From: Variovorax sp. OK212
Lineage (GTDB): Bacteria > Pseudomonadota > Gammaproteobacteria > Burkholderiales > Burkholderiaceae_C
DNA: 64,000 bases
NCBI RefSeq assembly: GCF_900112425.1
Contig: NZ_FOLP01000016.1
Span: 62,001-126,000 of the forward strand
Direction: 5' to 3'
Position 1 is the stretch's first letter. Each line of letters opens with the position of its first letter. Below the pieces are notes generated by a model. That model made no database searches. It was not told the origin of the DNA and worked only from the letters and a program-made list of their open reading frames with translations. Shown here piece after piece: positions 26,686 to 35,158 of the stretch. The position numbers and the translations under genes were made by a program.

Positions 26686-27459
26686 TCAGAGGCTGATGTG
26701 GAAGCCGCCGTTCACGCCCAGGTGCTGGCCCGTGATGTACGAGGCCGCGTCGGACATCAGGAAGCACACCGTCTTCACCACTTCCTGCGGCGTCGACCAG
26801 CGGCCCAGCGGAATCTGCGCCAGCATGCCGTCGCGGAATTTCTCGCCGCGCACCACCTCGGTCATGGGCGTCTCCACCACGCCGAAGCAGATGGAGTTGG
26901 TGCGGATGTTGTAGCGGCCCCATTCGCGCGCGGCCGTCATCGTCACGCCCAGCATGCCGGCCTTGGCGGCCGCGTAGTTGACCTGGCCGATGGAGCCCTT
27001 GCGGCCCGCGTCCGACGAGATGTTGACGATGGCGCCGCCGGTCGTGTCGCCCGCTTTCGCGCGCGCCACCATGTGGCGGCCCACGGCCTGCAGCCAGTAG
27101 AAGGTGCCGGTGAGGTGCACGTCGATCACCTCCTGCCACTGCGTGGGCGTCATCTTCTCGATCATGGCGGGGCGCGTGATGCCCGCGTTGTTGACCAGCC
27201 CGTGCACGCCGCCGAAGCGCTTCACGGCCTCCTCCACTGCGCTGGCGGCCAGCGCCGCGTCGGTCACGCTGCCGACCACCTGCTGCACGCGCGCGGCGGG
27301 CAGCTCGGCCATCGCGGCCTCGAGCGTGTCGGGGTTCAGGTCGAGCGCGACCACGTTGCCGCCGAGTTCGATCACCAGCTCGGCGGTCGCCTTGCCGATG
27401 CCCTGCCCCGCACCGGTGACGACGATGGTGCGGCCTTCGAGAGTGACGAGATTCTGCAT
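26686..27459 (-). CDS. SDR family oxidoreductase
   Basis: Classical short-chain dehydrogenase of 257 aa: T-G-A-G-Q-G-I-G (15-22), N-N-A-G (90-93), Ser148/149, Y-A-A-A-K (Tyr162, Lys166). It oxidises or reduces a hydroxy/keto pair with NAD(P). The start at 27459 (M-Q-N-L-V) excludes a leader that would run through the TTGGTTGAACCAA operator. It opens a five-gene run ending with acyl-CoA dehydrogenase. It may act like 3-hydroxyacyl-CoA dehydrogenases or IpdF-type reductases. Confidence 0.9.
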   Translation of the reverse strand: MQNLVTLEGRTIVVTGAGQGIGKATAELVIELGGNVVALDLNPDTLEAAMAELPAARVQQVVGSVTDAALAASAVEEAVKRFGGVHGLVNNAGITRPAMIEKMTPTQWQEVIDVHLTGTFYWLQAVGRHMVARAKAGDTTGGAIVNISSDAGRKGSIGQVNYAAAKAGMLGVTMTAAREWGRYNIRTNSICFGVVETPMTEVVRGEKFRDGMLAQIPLGRWSTPQEVVKTVCFLMSDAASYITGQHLGVNGGFHISL

Positions 27460-27481
27460 GGGTTGCCCAGTTGAATTTAGT

Positions 27482-27494
27482 TTGGTTGAACCAA
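27482..27494. promoter_or_regulatory. GntR-type operator TTGGTTGAACCAA
   Basis: Perfect inverted arms (TTGGTT/AACCAA around a central G) 22 bp upstream of the SDR start. The core fits the TGGT-N(2-3)-ACCA pattern known for FadR/FCD GntR regulators. The sequence up to CAATGATA is identical to the copy at 29305. Confidence 0.8.
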
Positions 27495-27538
27495 TGATAG
27501 ATGGCTTGCGCGAACCGATCAAGCGCGATCAATCCCGA

Positions 27539-29206
27539 TCAGGCCGCGGCGCGCAGCGCCTTCGCGCGCTCGGCCTCCTGCAGCTGGCGCCAGGCGATCT
27601 TTCCGGTGGCGGTCTTGGGCAGCTCGGCCACGAACTCCACCAGCCGCGGGTACTTGTAGGCGGCCATCTTCTGCTTCGCCCATTCGACGATGTCGGCCTC
27701 GCGCACCCGCGCGCCCTGCCCTTCGCGCAGCACCACCACGGCCTTGACCGTCTCGCCGCGGTAGGCGTCGACGGCCGCGATCACGCAGGCCTCGGCAATG
27801 GCCGGGTGCTCGTGCAGCATCGCCTCGACCTCGGCCGGCCACACCTTGAAGCCCGAGGCGTTGACCATGCGCTTGAGCCGGTCGACGATGAAGAAGTAGC
27901 CCTCCTCGTCGCGCCGCCCCAGGTCGCCGCTGCGCACGAAGCGCTTGCCGTCCAGCACCAGCGTGGCGTTGCGCGTGGCCTCTTCGTTGCGCCAGTAGCC
28001 CGTGAAGACCTGCGGCCCGGCCATCACGATCTCGCCCACCTCGCCGGGCGGCAGCTCGGCCGATGTGTCGGGGTCGATCACGCGCAGGTCGGTGTTGAAC
28101 AGCGGCACGCCCAGGCACTGGCGCTTGAACGCGGCCGGCGGGTTGCCCGACACGTGCGCGGTCTCCGAGAGGCCGTAGCCCTCGAGAAAATCGAGCCCGG
28201 TCAGCGCCTTCAACCGCTCGCCCACCGCCTCGGGCATGCCGGCGCCGCCGCCGCCGATGCGCCGCACCGAGCGCAGGTCGTATTCCGCCAGCCGCGGGCT
28301 CGCGAGAAAGTCGATCACCATGGTCGGCATCGCGGTCCAGTGGCTCACCTGGTGGCGCGCGATGAGCGCGGCCGCCTCGTCGCGGTTCCAGCGCTTCATG
28401 AGCACCAGCGTGCCGCCGCCGTAGATGGGCGCGTTCAGCAGGTTCTGCATGCCGGTGATGTGGAAGTAAGGCAGCGCCACCAGCTGCACCGAGTGCGGCA
28501 CCAGCCCCATCCAGTGCGCGACGATCACCGTGCTGGCCGTGAGCGTGCGGTGCGTGTGCATGCAGCCCTTGGGCGCGCCGGTGGAGCCCGAGCTGTAGAG
28601 GATGAGCGCGAGCGCATCGGGCAGGTGCTCCAGCGGCGCGAGCGGGCCCGGCGCCGTGGCCAGCACGCGGCGCAGGCCGATGGTGCGTGCGGGGTTCCCG
28701 AGATTCCCCGCGCCTTCCGCGACAGTGTCGGCAGGCACATCCGCCGGCCCGGGGCTGCCCACGATGATCACGCGCCGCAGCTGCTGCGCCGCGGGCACGG
28801 CCAGCAGCTCGGCCACGTTGTCGGAGCCGCAGAAGGCCGCCACCGCGCCGGTGTCGCTCAGGTAGTGCGGCAGCTCGTCGCGCTTGTTCATCGGGTTCAC
28901 CGGCACCACCACGGCGTTGATGCGCAGCACGGCGTAGTAGGCGGCAACCCAGCCGCGCCCGTTCTGCAGGCAGAGGAGCACGCGGTCGCCGCGCTGCACG
29001 CCGAGCTCGTTCTGCAGGAAGGCCGCGATGCGTTCCACCTGCTCGACCAGCTCGGCGTAGGCCAGGCTGCCGAAGTCGTCGACCAGCACCGCGCGCCGCG
29101 GCGAGCGCATGGCCGACACCAGCAGGTTGGCGCACAGGTTGGTGGGCGGAATGTCGATGTCGCGCGGCAGGCCGCGCGGCCAGGTGCTCAGTTCATGCGG
29201 GGTCAC
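27539..29206 (-). CDS. AMP-dependent acyl-CoA synthetase
   Basis: ANL-superfamily ligase of 555 aa with the phosphate-binding loop L-I-L-Y-S-S-G-S-T-G-A-P-K-G (201-214), the Y-G-L-S-E-T motif near 340 and the catalytic lysine K536 in T-G-K-I. It activates a carboxylic acid to its CoA ester using ATP. It is the probable entry step of the pathway and is divergent from the thiolase-like/DUF35 genes. The shared 155-bp region carries the operator at 29305-29317. The acid substrate cannot be read from sequence. Confidence 0.92.
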   Translation of the reverse strand: MTPHELSTWPRGLPRDIDIPPTNLCANLLVSAMRSPRRAVLVDDFGSLAYAELVEQVERIAAFLQNELGVQRGDRVLLCLQNGRGWVAAYYAVLRINAVVVPVNPMNKRDELPHYLSDTGAVAAFCGSDNVAELLAVPAAQQLRRVIIVGSPGPADVPADTVAEGAGNLGNPARTIGLRRVLATAPGPLAPLEHLPDALALILYSSGSTGAPKGCMHTHRTLTASTVIVAHWMGLVPHSVQLVALPYFHITGMQNLLNAPIYGGGTLVLMKRWNRDEAAALIARHQVSHWTAMPTMVIDFLASPRLAEYDLRSVRRIGGGGAGMPEAVGERLKALTGLDFLEGYGLSETAHVSGNPPAAFKRQCLGVPLFNTDLRVIDPDTSAELPPGEVGEIVMAGPQVFTGYWRNEEATRNATLVLDGKRFVRSGDLGRRDEEGYFFIVDRLKRMVNASGFKVWPAEVEAMLHEHPAIAEACVIAAVDAYRGETVKAVVVLREGQGARVREADIVEWAKQKMAAYKYPRLVEFVAELPKTATGKIAWRQLQEAERAKALRAAA

Positions 29207-29304
29207 GCTTGTCGTCCTTCGTTCTTCGTGTTCTCTGGTCTTCGCTGGCGTTCTGCTTCACGCCCCGGCCTCGCCACAACGGCAATTTTCCATCTTGCAT
29301 TGTT

Positions 29305-29317
29305 TTGGTTGAACCAA
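29305..29317. promoter_or_regulatory. GntR-type operator within a promoter
   Basis: TTGGTTGAACCAA in the divergent region between the acyl-CoA synthetase and the thiolase-like gene. On the plus strand it lies exactly between a -35-like TTGCAT (29295-29300) and a -10-like GATAAT (29319-29324), spacer 18. A bound repressor would therefore block the rightward promoter. Confidence 0.82.
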
Positions 29318-29361
29318 TGATAATGACGACGGCAATCCACTGTCAACATGGAGCAAACCGA

Positions 29362-30531
29362 ATGAGCATTCAACGGCGGGCCTGCATCGCGGGCGCTTTC
29401 GAACACCCCACGCGCAAGGCGCCCGACAAGACGGTGGCGCAGCTGCACGCCGAGTGCGCGCGCGGCGCGCTGGCCGATGCCGGCCTGTCCCTGCAGGACG
29501 TCGACGGCTACTTCTGCGCCGGCGACGCGCCCGGCCTCGGGCCGCTGAGCATGGTCGACTACCTGGGCCTGAAGGTGCGCCACGTCGACACCACCGACAC
29601 CGGCGGCTCGGCCTACCTGGTGCAGGTGTCGCATGCCGCGCAGGCCATTGCGGCAGGCAAGTGCAACGTGGCGCTCATCACGCTGGCGGGCCGGCCGCGC
29701 AGCGAGGCCGCCGGCATCGGCACCGGGCCGCGCAACGTGACCGCGGCCACGCCCGACGTGCCCTGGGAAATGCCCTACGCGCCGGTCACCGTGAACATGT
29801 ACGCGCTGGCCGCGGCGCGCCACATGCACGAGTTCGGTACCACCAGCGAGCAGCTCGCCTGGATCAAGGTGGCCGCCGCCGCGCACGCGCAGCACAACCC
29901 GAACGCGATGCTGCGCGAGCCGGTCACGGTGGAAGAGGTGCTGGCCTCGCCAATGATTTCCGACCCGCTGCACAAGCTCGACTGCTGCGTGGTGAGCGAC
30001 GGCGGCGGCGCGCTGCTGGTGGTACGGCCCGAGATCGCGCGCGCGCTCAAGCGGCCTGTGGTCAACGTGCTCGGCGCGGGCGAGACCGTGAAGGGCCAGG
30101 CCAACGGGCAGGTCGACCTCACGTACTCCGGCGCGGCCGTGTCGGGGCCGATCGCCTTCGCCGAGGCGGGCGTGACGCCGGCCGACATCCAGTACGCCTC
30201 GGTCTACGACAGCTTCACCATCACCGTGCTCATGCAGCTCGAGGACCTGGGCTTCTGCAAGAAGGGCGAAGGCGGCAGGTTCGTGATGGACGGCAACCTG
30301 ATCTCCGGCATCGGCAAGCTGCCGTTCAACACCGACGGCGGCGGCCTGTGCAACAACCATCCGGCCAACCGCGGCGGCATCACCAAGGTGATCGAGGCGG
30401 TGCGCCAGCTGCGCGGCGAAGCGCACCCGAAGGTGCAGGTGCCCAACTGCGGCCTGGCCCTCGCGCAAGGCACCGGCGGGCTGCTGGGCTCGCGCCACGG
30501 CAGCGCCACCCTGATCATGGAGAGGAACTGA
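29362..30531 (+). CDS. SCP-x/Ltp2-type thiolase-like protein, probable acyl-CoA lyase partner
   Basis: Thiolase-superfamily protein of 389 aa. The position of the nucleophilic Cys in true thiolases is occupied by Gly82 (T-D-T-G-G-S-A), while the later N-T-D-G-G-G...H-P region (His333) is kept. It is followed 1 bp later by a DUF35 zinc-ribbon/OB gene. In steroid side-chain degradation, Ltp2-type proteins pair with a DUF35 partner to make retro-aldolases instead of thiolases. I infer such a C-C lyase role here. Start ATG 29362 lies 45 bp after the operator. Confidence 0.8.
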   Translation: MSIQRRACIAGAFEHPTRKAPDKTVAQLHAECARGALADAGLSLQDVDGYFCAGDAPGLGPLSMVDYLGLKVRHVDTTDTGGSAYLVQVSHAAQAIAAGKCNVALITLAGRPRSEAAGIGTGPRNVTAATPDVPWEMPYAPVTVNMYALAAARHMHEFGTTSEQLAWIKVAAAAHAQHNPNAMLREPVTVEEVLASPMISDPLHKLDCCVVSDGGGALLVVRPEIARALKRPVVNVLGAGETVKGQANGQVDLTYSGAAVSGPIAFAEAGVTPADIQYASVYDSFTITVLMQLEDLGFCKKGEGGRFVMDGNLISGIGKLPFNTDGGGLCNNHPANRGGITKVIEAVRQLRGEAHPKVQVPNCGLALAQGTGGLLGSRHGSATLIMERN

Positions 30532-30532
30532 A

Positions 30533-30952
30533 ATGACCACGATGTACCAAGAGCGCGCGCTGGGCGCACCGATCGTCGACGCCGCCACCGAGCCCTACTG
30601 GAACGCCGCGAAGGAAGGCATGCTGCGCATCAAGCGCTGCACCGCCTGCGCCAGGCTGCACTGGTACCCGCGCGCGCTGTGCCCCTACTGCCTGGGCGAC
30701 ACCGAATGGGTCCATGCCTCGGGCCTGGGCACCGTCTACAGCGTGAGCGTCACGCGCCGCGCGGGGCCCATTCCCTACGCCATTGCCTACGTGACGCTCG
30801 ACGAAGGCGTGACGATGCTCACCAACATCGTCGACTGCGACCTCGACACGGTGCGCATCGGCGACCGGGTGAAGGTGTGCTTCAAGCCGGCCGAAGGCGG
30901 CTTCGCGGTGCCGATGTTCGCGCCGCTTGCAGCGCCGGTTACTCCGACTTGA
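30533..30952 (+). CDS. DUF35 zinc-ribbon/OB-fold protein
   Basis: 139 aa. The N-terminal rubredoxin-like zinc ribbon has C36-x2-C39 and C50-x2-C53, followed by a C-terminal OB-fold strand region (V-Y-S-V-S-V-T-R-R, I-G-D-R-V-K-V). Known DUF35 proteins bind CoA esters and complete thiolase-like aldolases. It starts 1 bp after the thiolase-like stop, so the two are coupled. Its last 14 bp overlap the convergent Bug gene. Confidence 0.88.
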   Translation: MTTMYQERALGAPIVDAATEPYWNAAKEGMLRIKRCTACARLHWYPRALCPYCLGDTEWVHASGLGTVYSVSVTRRAGPIPYAIAYVTLDEGVTMLTNIVDCDLDTVRIGDRVKVCFKPAEGGFAVPMFAPLAAPVTPT

Positions 30953-31946
30953 TGTTCGCCTCGCGGATCACCGAGGTCCACGTGGCGTACTCCTCGGTGA
31001 TGCGCGCGCCCAGTTGCTCGGGGGTGCTGCCGGTGGCATCGGCGCCGGCGGTCTCGAACTTCTCCTTCACCTCGGGCAGCGCCAGCGCCTTGACGATGGC
31101 CTCGTTGAGCTTCGCGACCACGTCGCGCGGCGTGCCGGCCGGTGCGAACAGGCCGAACCACACCTCGGGGTTGAAGCCCGGCAGCGTGTTGGCGATGGGC
31201 GCCGCGCCGGGCGCCAGCGGCGAAGCCTGCAGCGAGCTCACGCCCAGCAGGCGCACCTTGCCGTCCTTGATGAAGGCGTTCATCTGCGACGAGCTGGTGC
31301 TCAGCAGCACCTTCGACTCGCCCGTGAGGATCGCCTGCGTGGTCGGCGCCTGTCCCTTGTAGGGAATGTGCGTCATCTCGATGCCGGCGCGGCGGCTGAA
31401 GAGCTCGGTGGCCAGGTGGCCGAAAGAGGCGGGCCCGGCGGTCGCGAAGTCGAGCTTGCGCGGGTTGGCCTTGGCGTAGTCGATCAGTTCCTTGACCGAC
31501 TTCGCGGGCACCGTCGGGTTGACCACCAGGATCATCGGCTGCAGCGACACCAGCGAGACGGGCGCGAAGTCTTTCAGGGGCGCGTAGTCGGCGTCCTTGG
31601 AGACCTGCGGCGAGATCACCAGCCCGTTGTTGGGGAACAGCAGCGTGTAGCCGTTGGCCGGCGCCTTCGCCACGAACTTGGTGCCGAGCACGGCCGACGC
31701 GCCAGCCTTGTTCTCGATGATGACGGGTTGCTTCAGGAAGCGCTGCATCGGCTCCTGCAGCACGCGCGCGAGCACGTCGGTGGTGCCGCCCGGCGGGTAC
31801 GGCACGATGATGGTGATCGGCTTGTTCGGAAAGTCCGACGGCTGGGCAATGCCGGCCTGCGGCAGCGCCAGTGCGCCGGCCGCGAGCAGCGCGGCGCACA
31901 GCGACCTCGCCTTCAGTTTCACGAGGCGCTTCAACCTGCTTGTCAT
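30939..31946 (-). CDS. Bug/TctC family tripartite tricarboxylate receptor protein
   Basis: Periplasmic binding protein of 335 aa with a signal peptide (cleavage about A34/Q35) and the Bug signature: I-V-P-Y-P-P-G-G-T-T-D, N-K-A-G-A-S, and A-P-A-N-G-Y-T-L-L. Bug proteins bind carboxylates and feed tripartite transporters or act as sensors. No tctA or tctB gene is nearby, so this is an orphan receptor. It is the last gene of the IpdB, IpdA, CaiB, Bug run and overlaps the convergent DUF35 gene by 14 bp. Confidence 0.9.
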   Translation of the reverse strand: MTSRLKRLVKLKARSLCAALLAAGALALPQAGIAQPSDFPNKPITIIVPYPPGGTTDVLARVLQEPMQRFLKQPVIIENKAGASAVLGTKFVAKAPANGYTLLFPNNGLVISPQVSKDADYAPLKDFAPVSLVSLQPMILVVNPTVPAKSVKELIDYAKANPRKLDFATAGPASFGHLATELFSRRAGIEMTHIPYKGQAPTTQAILTGESKVLLSTSSSQMNAFIKDGKVRLLGVSSLQASPLAPGAAPIANTLPGFNPEVWFGLFAPAGTPRDVVAKLNEAIVKALALPEVKEKFETAGADATGSTPEQLGARITEEYATWTSVIREANIKSE

Positions 31947-31987
31947 GTCTTGTCTCCTTCGTTGTTCGAACCGCGGGACCGGGGGCT

Positions 31988-33253
31988 TCAGCCGTTCACA
32001 TGCAGCGTGCGGCTTTCTCTCAGTGCGTCGATGCGTTCCGCGCTCAGGCCCAGCAGCTCGCCGAGCAGCGCGGGGCCGTCGCCGCCCAGCGCCGGCACGC
32101 CGCCGCGCGCATGGGCGGCCGTGCGGCTGAAGCGAAAGGCCGGGTTGGGCACCTGGAACGCGCCCGAGCCGTCGTCGATGGTCTGGAAGGCCTGGCGCTC
32201 GACCAGCGGCGGCAGTTGCATCGCCTCGCGCACGGTGAAGTAGCGCGAGCACGGTACGCCCGCGGCATTCATCTCGGCCTCGCATTCGGCGGCGGTGCGC
32301 GAGGCGGCCCAGTCGTCGAGCAGCTGCATCAGCTCGCCCCAGTGGTGCTCGCGCTCCTGGCTGGTGCGAAAGCGCGCGTCGGTGATCCATTCGGGGTGGC
32401 CGGTGCCACGCGCCAGCGCCTCGAAGTTGTTCTGGCTCACGGGCGCGATCAACAGGAAGCCGTCCTTCGCCTTGGTCGGGCGGTAGAGCGGGCGGCGCCG
32501 CTCGGCCGGGAACTGCGCCTCCTGGCATTCGTAGACCAGCAGGCCCAGCATCGCGTCCATCAGCGACAGGTCGACATGGTCGCCCTCGCCCGTGCGCGCG
32601 GCGCGGAACAGCGCGCTCTGGATCGCGCCGAAGGCCAGCGAGCCGCCGAGCACGTCGGCCACGAAGATGCCGTTCTTCAGCGGCCGCTCGACGTCGCCCT
32701 CCTGGTAGTCGAGGTTCGCCATGTCGTAGCCGCTGGCCGCGTGCAGCACGGGCGCATACGCGCTGCGGCCCGACCAAGCGCCCTCCTGCCCGAAGCCGGA
32801 GATCGAGCAGTACACCAGCTTGGGGTTCAGCGCGCAGAGCGCCTCGTAGTCGAGCCCGAGCCGCTTCATCACGCCGGGCCGGTAGTTCTCGACCAGCACG
32901 TCGCACTGCGCGACCATCTCGCGCACCAGCGCAATGGCCTCGGGCTTCTTCAGGTCGAGCGACAGGCTTTTCTTGCCCGCGTTGAGCTGTGCGAAGTAGG
33001 TGCTGCGCCCCTCGCGGCGCGGCGGCCGCATGCGGATGTGGTCGCCCTCGGGCGGCTCGACCTTGATGACCTCCGCGCCGAGGTCGGCCATGAGGCGGGT
33101 GCAGTACGGGCCCGACATCATGGCGGTGAAGTCGAGGACCCGCACGCCGTCGAGGATGCCCGGCCTGGCCTTGGCCTTGGTGTCGCCGCTGTTGCCGCTG
33201 TTGCCGCTGTTGCTGCTGTTGCTGCTGTTGCTTCTGTTGCTGTCGCTGTTCAT
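31988..33253 (-). CDS. CaiB/BaiF CoA-transferase with Ser/Asn/Gly repeat leader
   Basis: Class III CoA-transferase of 421 aa. The core runs from about residue 31 (L-D-G-V-R-V-L-D-F) and the catalytic Asp lies in V-A-D-V-L-G-G near 203. The first 25 residues are a low-complexity Asn/Ser/Gly run encoded by a 9-bp repeat (about 33184-33250), not seen in typical family members. The start at 33253 (M-N-S-D-S) follows the IpdA-like stop by 10 bp. It probably activates a carboxylic acid with CoA for the ring-opening steps. Confidence 0.88.
   Translation of the reverse strand: MNSDSNRSNSSNSSNSGNSGNSGDTKAKARPGILDGVRVLDFTAMMSGPYCTRLMADLGAEVIKVEPPEGDHIRMRPPRREGRSTYFAQLNAGKKSLSLDLKKPEAIALVREMVAQCDVLVENYRPGVMKRLGLDYEALCALNPKLVYCSISGFGQEGAWSGRSAYAPVLHAASGYDMANLDYQEGDVERPLKNGIFVADVLGGSLAFGAIQSALFRAARTGEGDHVDLSLMDAMLGLLVYECQEAQFPAERRRPLYRPTKAKDGFLLIAPVSQNNFEALARGTGHPEWITDARFRTSQEREHHWGELMQLLDDWAASRTAAECEAEMNAAGVPCSRYFTVREAMQLPPLVERQAFQTIDDGSGAFQVPNPAFRFSRTAAHARGGVPALGGDGPALLGELLGLSAERIDALRESRTLHVNG
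33184..33250. repeat. In-frame 9-bp microsatellite in CaiB 5' end
   Basis: Copies of a GTTGCCGCT/GTTGCTGCT unit on the plus strand encode the Asn/Ser/Gly-rich N-terminus of the CoA-transferase on the minus strand. Units differ by single substitutions. Length change in units of 9 bp would keep the frame. Confidence 0.85.
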
Positions 33254-33263
33254 CTGGCGTCCT

Positions 33264-34154
33264 TCAGGCGATGTTCGATTCGGACACCGCGAGCGCGGCG
33301 AGCCGGCCGCCGCCAAGGGCGTCGAGGTAGTCGGCATGCGTGGCCGCATCGCCGGCGTAGCGTTTCAGGTAGGCAGCAAAGGCTTCCCCGCTGGCGCTGG
33401 CCTTCACGTACTCCTTCAGGTGGCGCTCGTCGGCGCGGTAGAGCGAAGGCGACGAGGTCGGGTGCGCGCCGTAGGGCGCCTCCACCACCGCGTCGACCAT
33501 CACGCCCGGCAGCTTGGTGAGGTGGTTCGAGCGGCGGATGGTGTCGCTCGACACGATGCGGTCGACCGACACGATCACGTGCCGCGAGGCCTGCGCCAGC
33601 ATCGCGTCGAAGAAGGGCGTGGCCAGGAACTGCACGTTGCCGTGCTCGTCGGCCTGCTGCGCGTGCAGCAGGCACACGTCGGGCTTGATGGCCGCCGCCG
33701 CGAGCATCTTGCGTTCGCCGGGCTTCGAAGGCAGGGGCCAGTAGTGCTCGGGCGTGTGGCGCGGCAGGTCGGTGCCCAGGTCGGGAATGGCGGTCCACGG
33801 CATGTCGCAGATGCCGGCGCGCAGGCCGCCCGCGATGCCGGGGCCGTCGAGCTCGTACACCTTCAGCGTGCCGGCCTCGGCCTGGCGGCGGAAGTGCGGC
33901 GCCAGGCCGAACTGCTCGAAGCTGATGAACACGCAGGCCGTGCTGCGCGCACAGCCCGCGCCTATGAGCATGTCGGGTGCGATGGAGCCGGGCGCGGGCA
34001 CCAGGTCGAGGTTGCGCGCGCCCTTGCGGATCAGCGCGCGCACCAGCGCCATGGGCTGCGCGTTGAAGATCCAGCCGCCGAGGCCGACCTTGTCGCCGTC
34101 TTTCACGACGGACACGGCTTCGTCGAGCGAGACCAGCTTGCTTTTTTGAGTCAT
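33264..34154 (-). CDS. IpdA-like CoA-transferase-family hydrolase, alpha subunit
   Basis: Class I CoA-transferase-fold protein of 296 aa. The N-terminal G-L-G-G-W-I-F-N-A-Q-P-M-A-L-V-R region and the C-terminal M-V-D-A-V-V-E-A-P-Y-G-A-H-P segment match the IpdA pattern I recall from actinobacterial steroid degradation. There IpdAB hydrolyses and opens the last cyclohexenone ring. Plain 3-oxoacid CoA-transferase is the alternative. It follows the beta-like subunit by 35 bp, and an in-frame longer ORF to 34832 is spurious. Confidence 0.8.
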   Translation of the reverse strand: MTQKSKLVSLDEAVSVVKDGDKVGLGGWIFNAQPMALVRALIRKGARNLDLVPAPGSIAPDMLIGAGCARSTACVFISFEQFGLAPHFRRQAEAGTLKVYELDGPGIAGGLRAGICDMPWTAIPDLGTDLPRHTPEHYWPLPSKPGERKMLAAAAIKPDVCLLHAQQADEHGNVQFLATPFFDAMLAQASRHVIVSVDRIVSSDTIRRSNHLTKLPGVMVDAVVEAPYGAHPTSSPSLYRADERHLKEYVKASASGEAFAAYLKRYAGDAATHADYLDALGGGRLAALAVSESNIA

Positions 34155-34189
34155 GGGTGGAGGCCTGTCAGGGAACGACCGGAAGCCGG

Positions 34190-35011
34190 TCAGGGGAACT
34201 TGCGGCGAAGCGTGCCGCGCGTGTCGACACGGGTGCGAAGAAGGTGCAGCTCTTCGGCGGTGGGCATGGCGGTGACGGGCGGCGTGCCGTCCACGCGCAT
34301 CTCGAAGCCGGTGGCCGCGTGGATCTGTTCGAGCGTGACGCCCGGGTGCACCGAGCGCACGCGCATGGCCTTGCTGGCCGGCTCGAAGTCGAACACGCCC
34401 AGCGGCGACACCACGAGCTTCGGGCCGCCCGCGGGCAGGCCGGCTTCCTCGCGCGAGTTGCCGCCTTCCATGTGGCCCGGGCCGCAGAGAAAGTCGACGC
34501 GCGGCACGAAGGCGCTCCTGTCGTGCCGCGTGAGCGCCACGTAGAAGCGCCTGGCCAGCCCGCAGAGCGCGCTGATGCCCACCGTGCCGGGCCCGCGCAC
34601 CTTGGGCCGCGCATGGTCGCCGACCACCACGGTGTTGATGTTGCCGAAGCGGTCGACCTGCAGCGCGGAGAGGATCGCGAAGTCGAAGAAGTGGATCTTC
34701 CAGTCGATGAAATCGATCATGTTCGGAAGGTCCATCCAGGCTTCGGACGACTCGATGTTGTCCGAGTCGGCGGTCGACAGCAGATGGTCGCGCACCGGGT
34801 TGACCATGCCGCCCGGGCCCGAGATCCACCACAGGCGCGGGGCTTGCATCTCGCGCGCCAGGTTGCAGGCGGCGAGCTGGATGTCGGAGTTGGTGCCGAT
34901 GATGACCTTCTCGCCGTCCTCGAAGTCGCGTGCCAGCAGCACGGCGAGCAGTTCGCCGGTGGAGGGCGCGGAAGGCGCGGAAGGCACGGAAGACATCTCG
35001 TCGTCGTGCAT
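34190..35011 (-). CDS. IpdB-like CoA-transferase-family hydrolase, beta subunit
   Basis: About 273 aa. The D-R-F-G-N-I-N motif, L-G-V-F-D-F and H-P-G-V-T near the C-terminus, plus the T-A-E-E-L-H-L-L-R end, fit IpdB closely. The start is uncertain: ATG 35011 is chosen, with ATG 34996 possible. ATG 35038 would lie inside the GntR-type palindrome and is less likely. A short S-A-P-S-A-P-S-T segment comes from a 9-bp repeat. With the alpha subunit it would open a ring or transfer CoA in the acyl-CoA pathway. Confidence 0.8.
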   Translation of the reverse strand: MHDDEMSSVPSAPSAPSTGELLAVLLARDFEDGEKVIIGTNSDIQLAACNLAREMQAPRLWWISGPGGMVNPVRDHLLSTADSDNIESSEAWMDLPNMIDFIDWKIHFFDFAILSALQVDRFGNINTVVVGDHARPKVRGPGTVGISALCGLARRFYVALTRHDRSAFVPRVDFLCGPGHMEGGNSREEAGLPAGGPKLVVSPLGVFDFEPASKAMRVRSVHPGVTLEQIHAATGFEMRVDGTPPVTAMPTAEELHLLRTRVDTRGTLRRKFP

Positions 35012-35025
35012 CGCTTGAGGTATTT

Positions 35026-35038
35026 TTGGTTGAACCAT
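35026..35038. promoter_or_regulatory. GntR-type operator TTGGTTGAACCAT
   Basis: Same palindrome as at 27482 and 29305 with one end changed. It lies 14 bp before the chosen start of the IpdB-like gene, at the head of the IpdB-IpdA-CaiB-Bug operon, and overlaps the most upstream possible start codon. Confidence 0.78.
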
Positions 35039-35158
35039 TGCTAAATGCTAGGAATCAACCACCGCACTGTCAAGCGGGGTTCGCCTTGGGGCGGGCAAAA
35101 AAAGACCGCGCGCCTTGCGGCGAGCGGTCTGTGCGTGGCGCGTGCGGCTGCTACGGAA

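Noticed and set aside
29209-29361. Upstream extension of the thiolase-like gene
   Set aside because: It would run through the promoter and GntR operator; residues before ATG 29362 do not resemble the family.
29362-30531. Annotation as a functional acetyl-CoA acetyltransferase
   Set aside because: The nucleophilic Cys position is Gly, so ordinary thiolase chemistry is not supported.
33264-34832. Fusion of IpdA-like gene with the upstream coding region
   Set aside because: The open frame upstream of ATG 34154 is only a shadow of the beta-subunit gene read in another frame.
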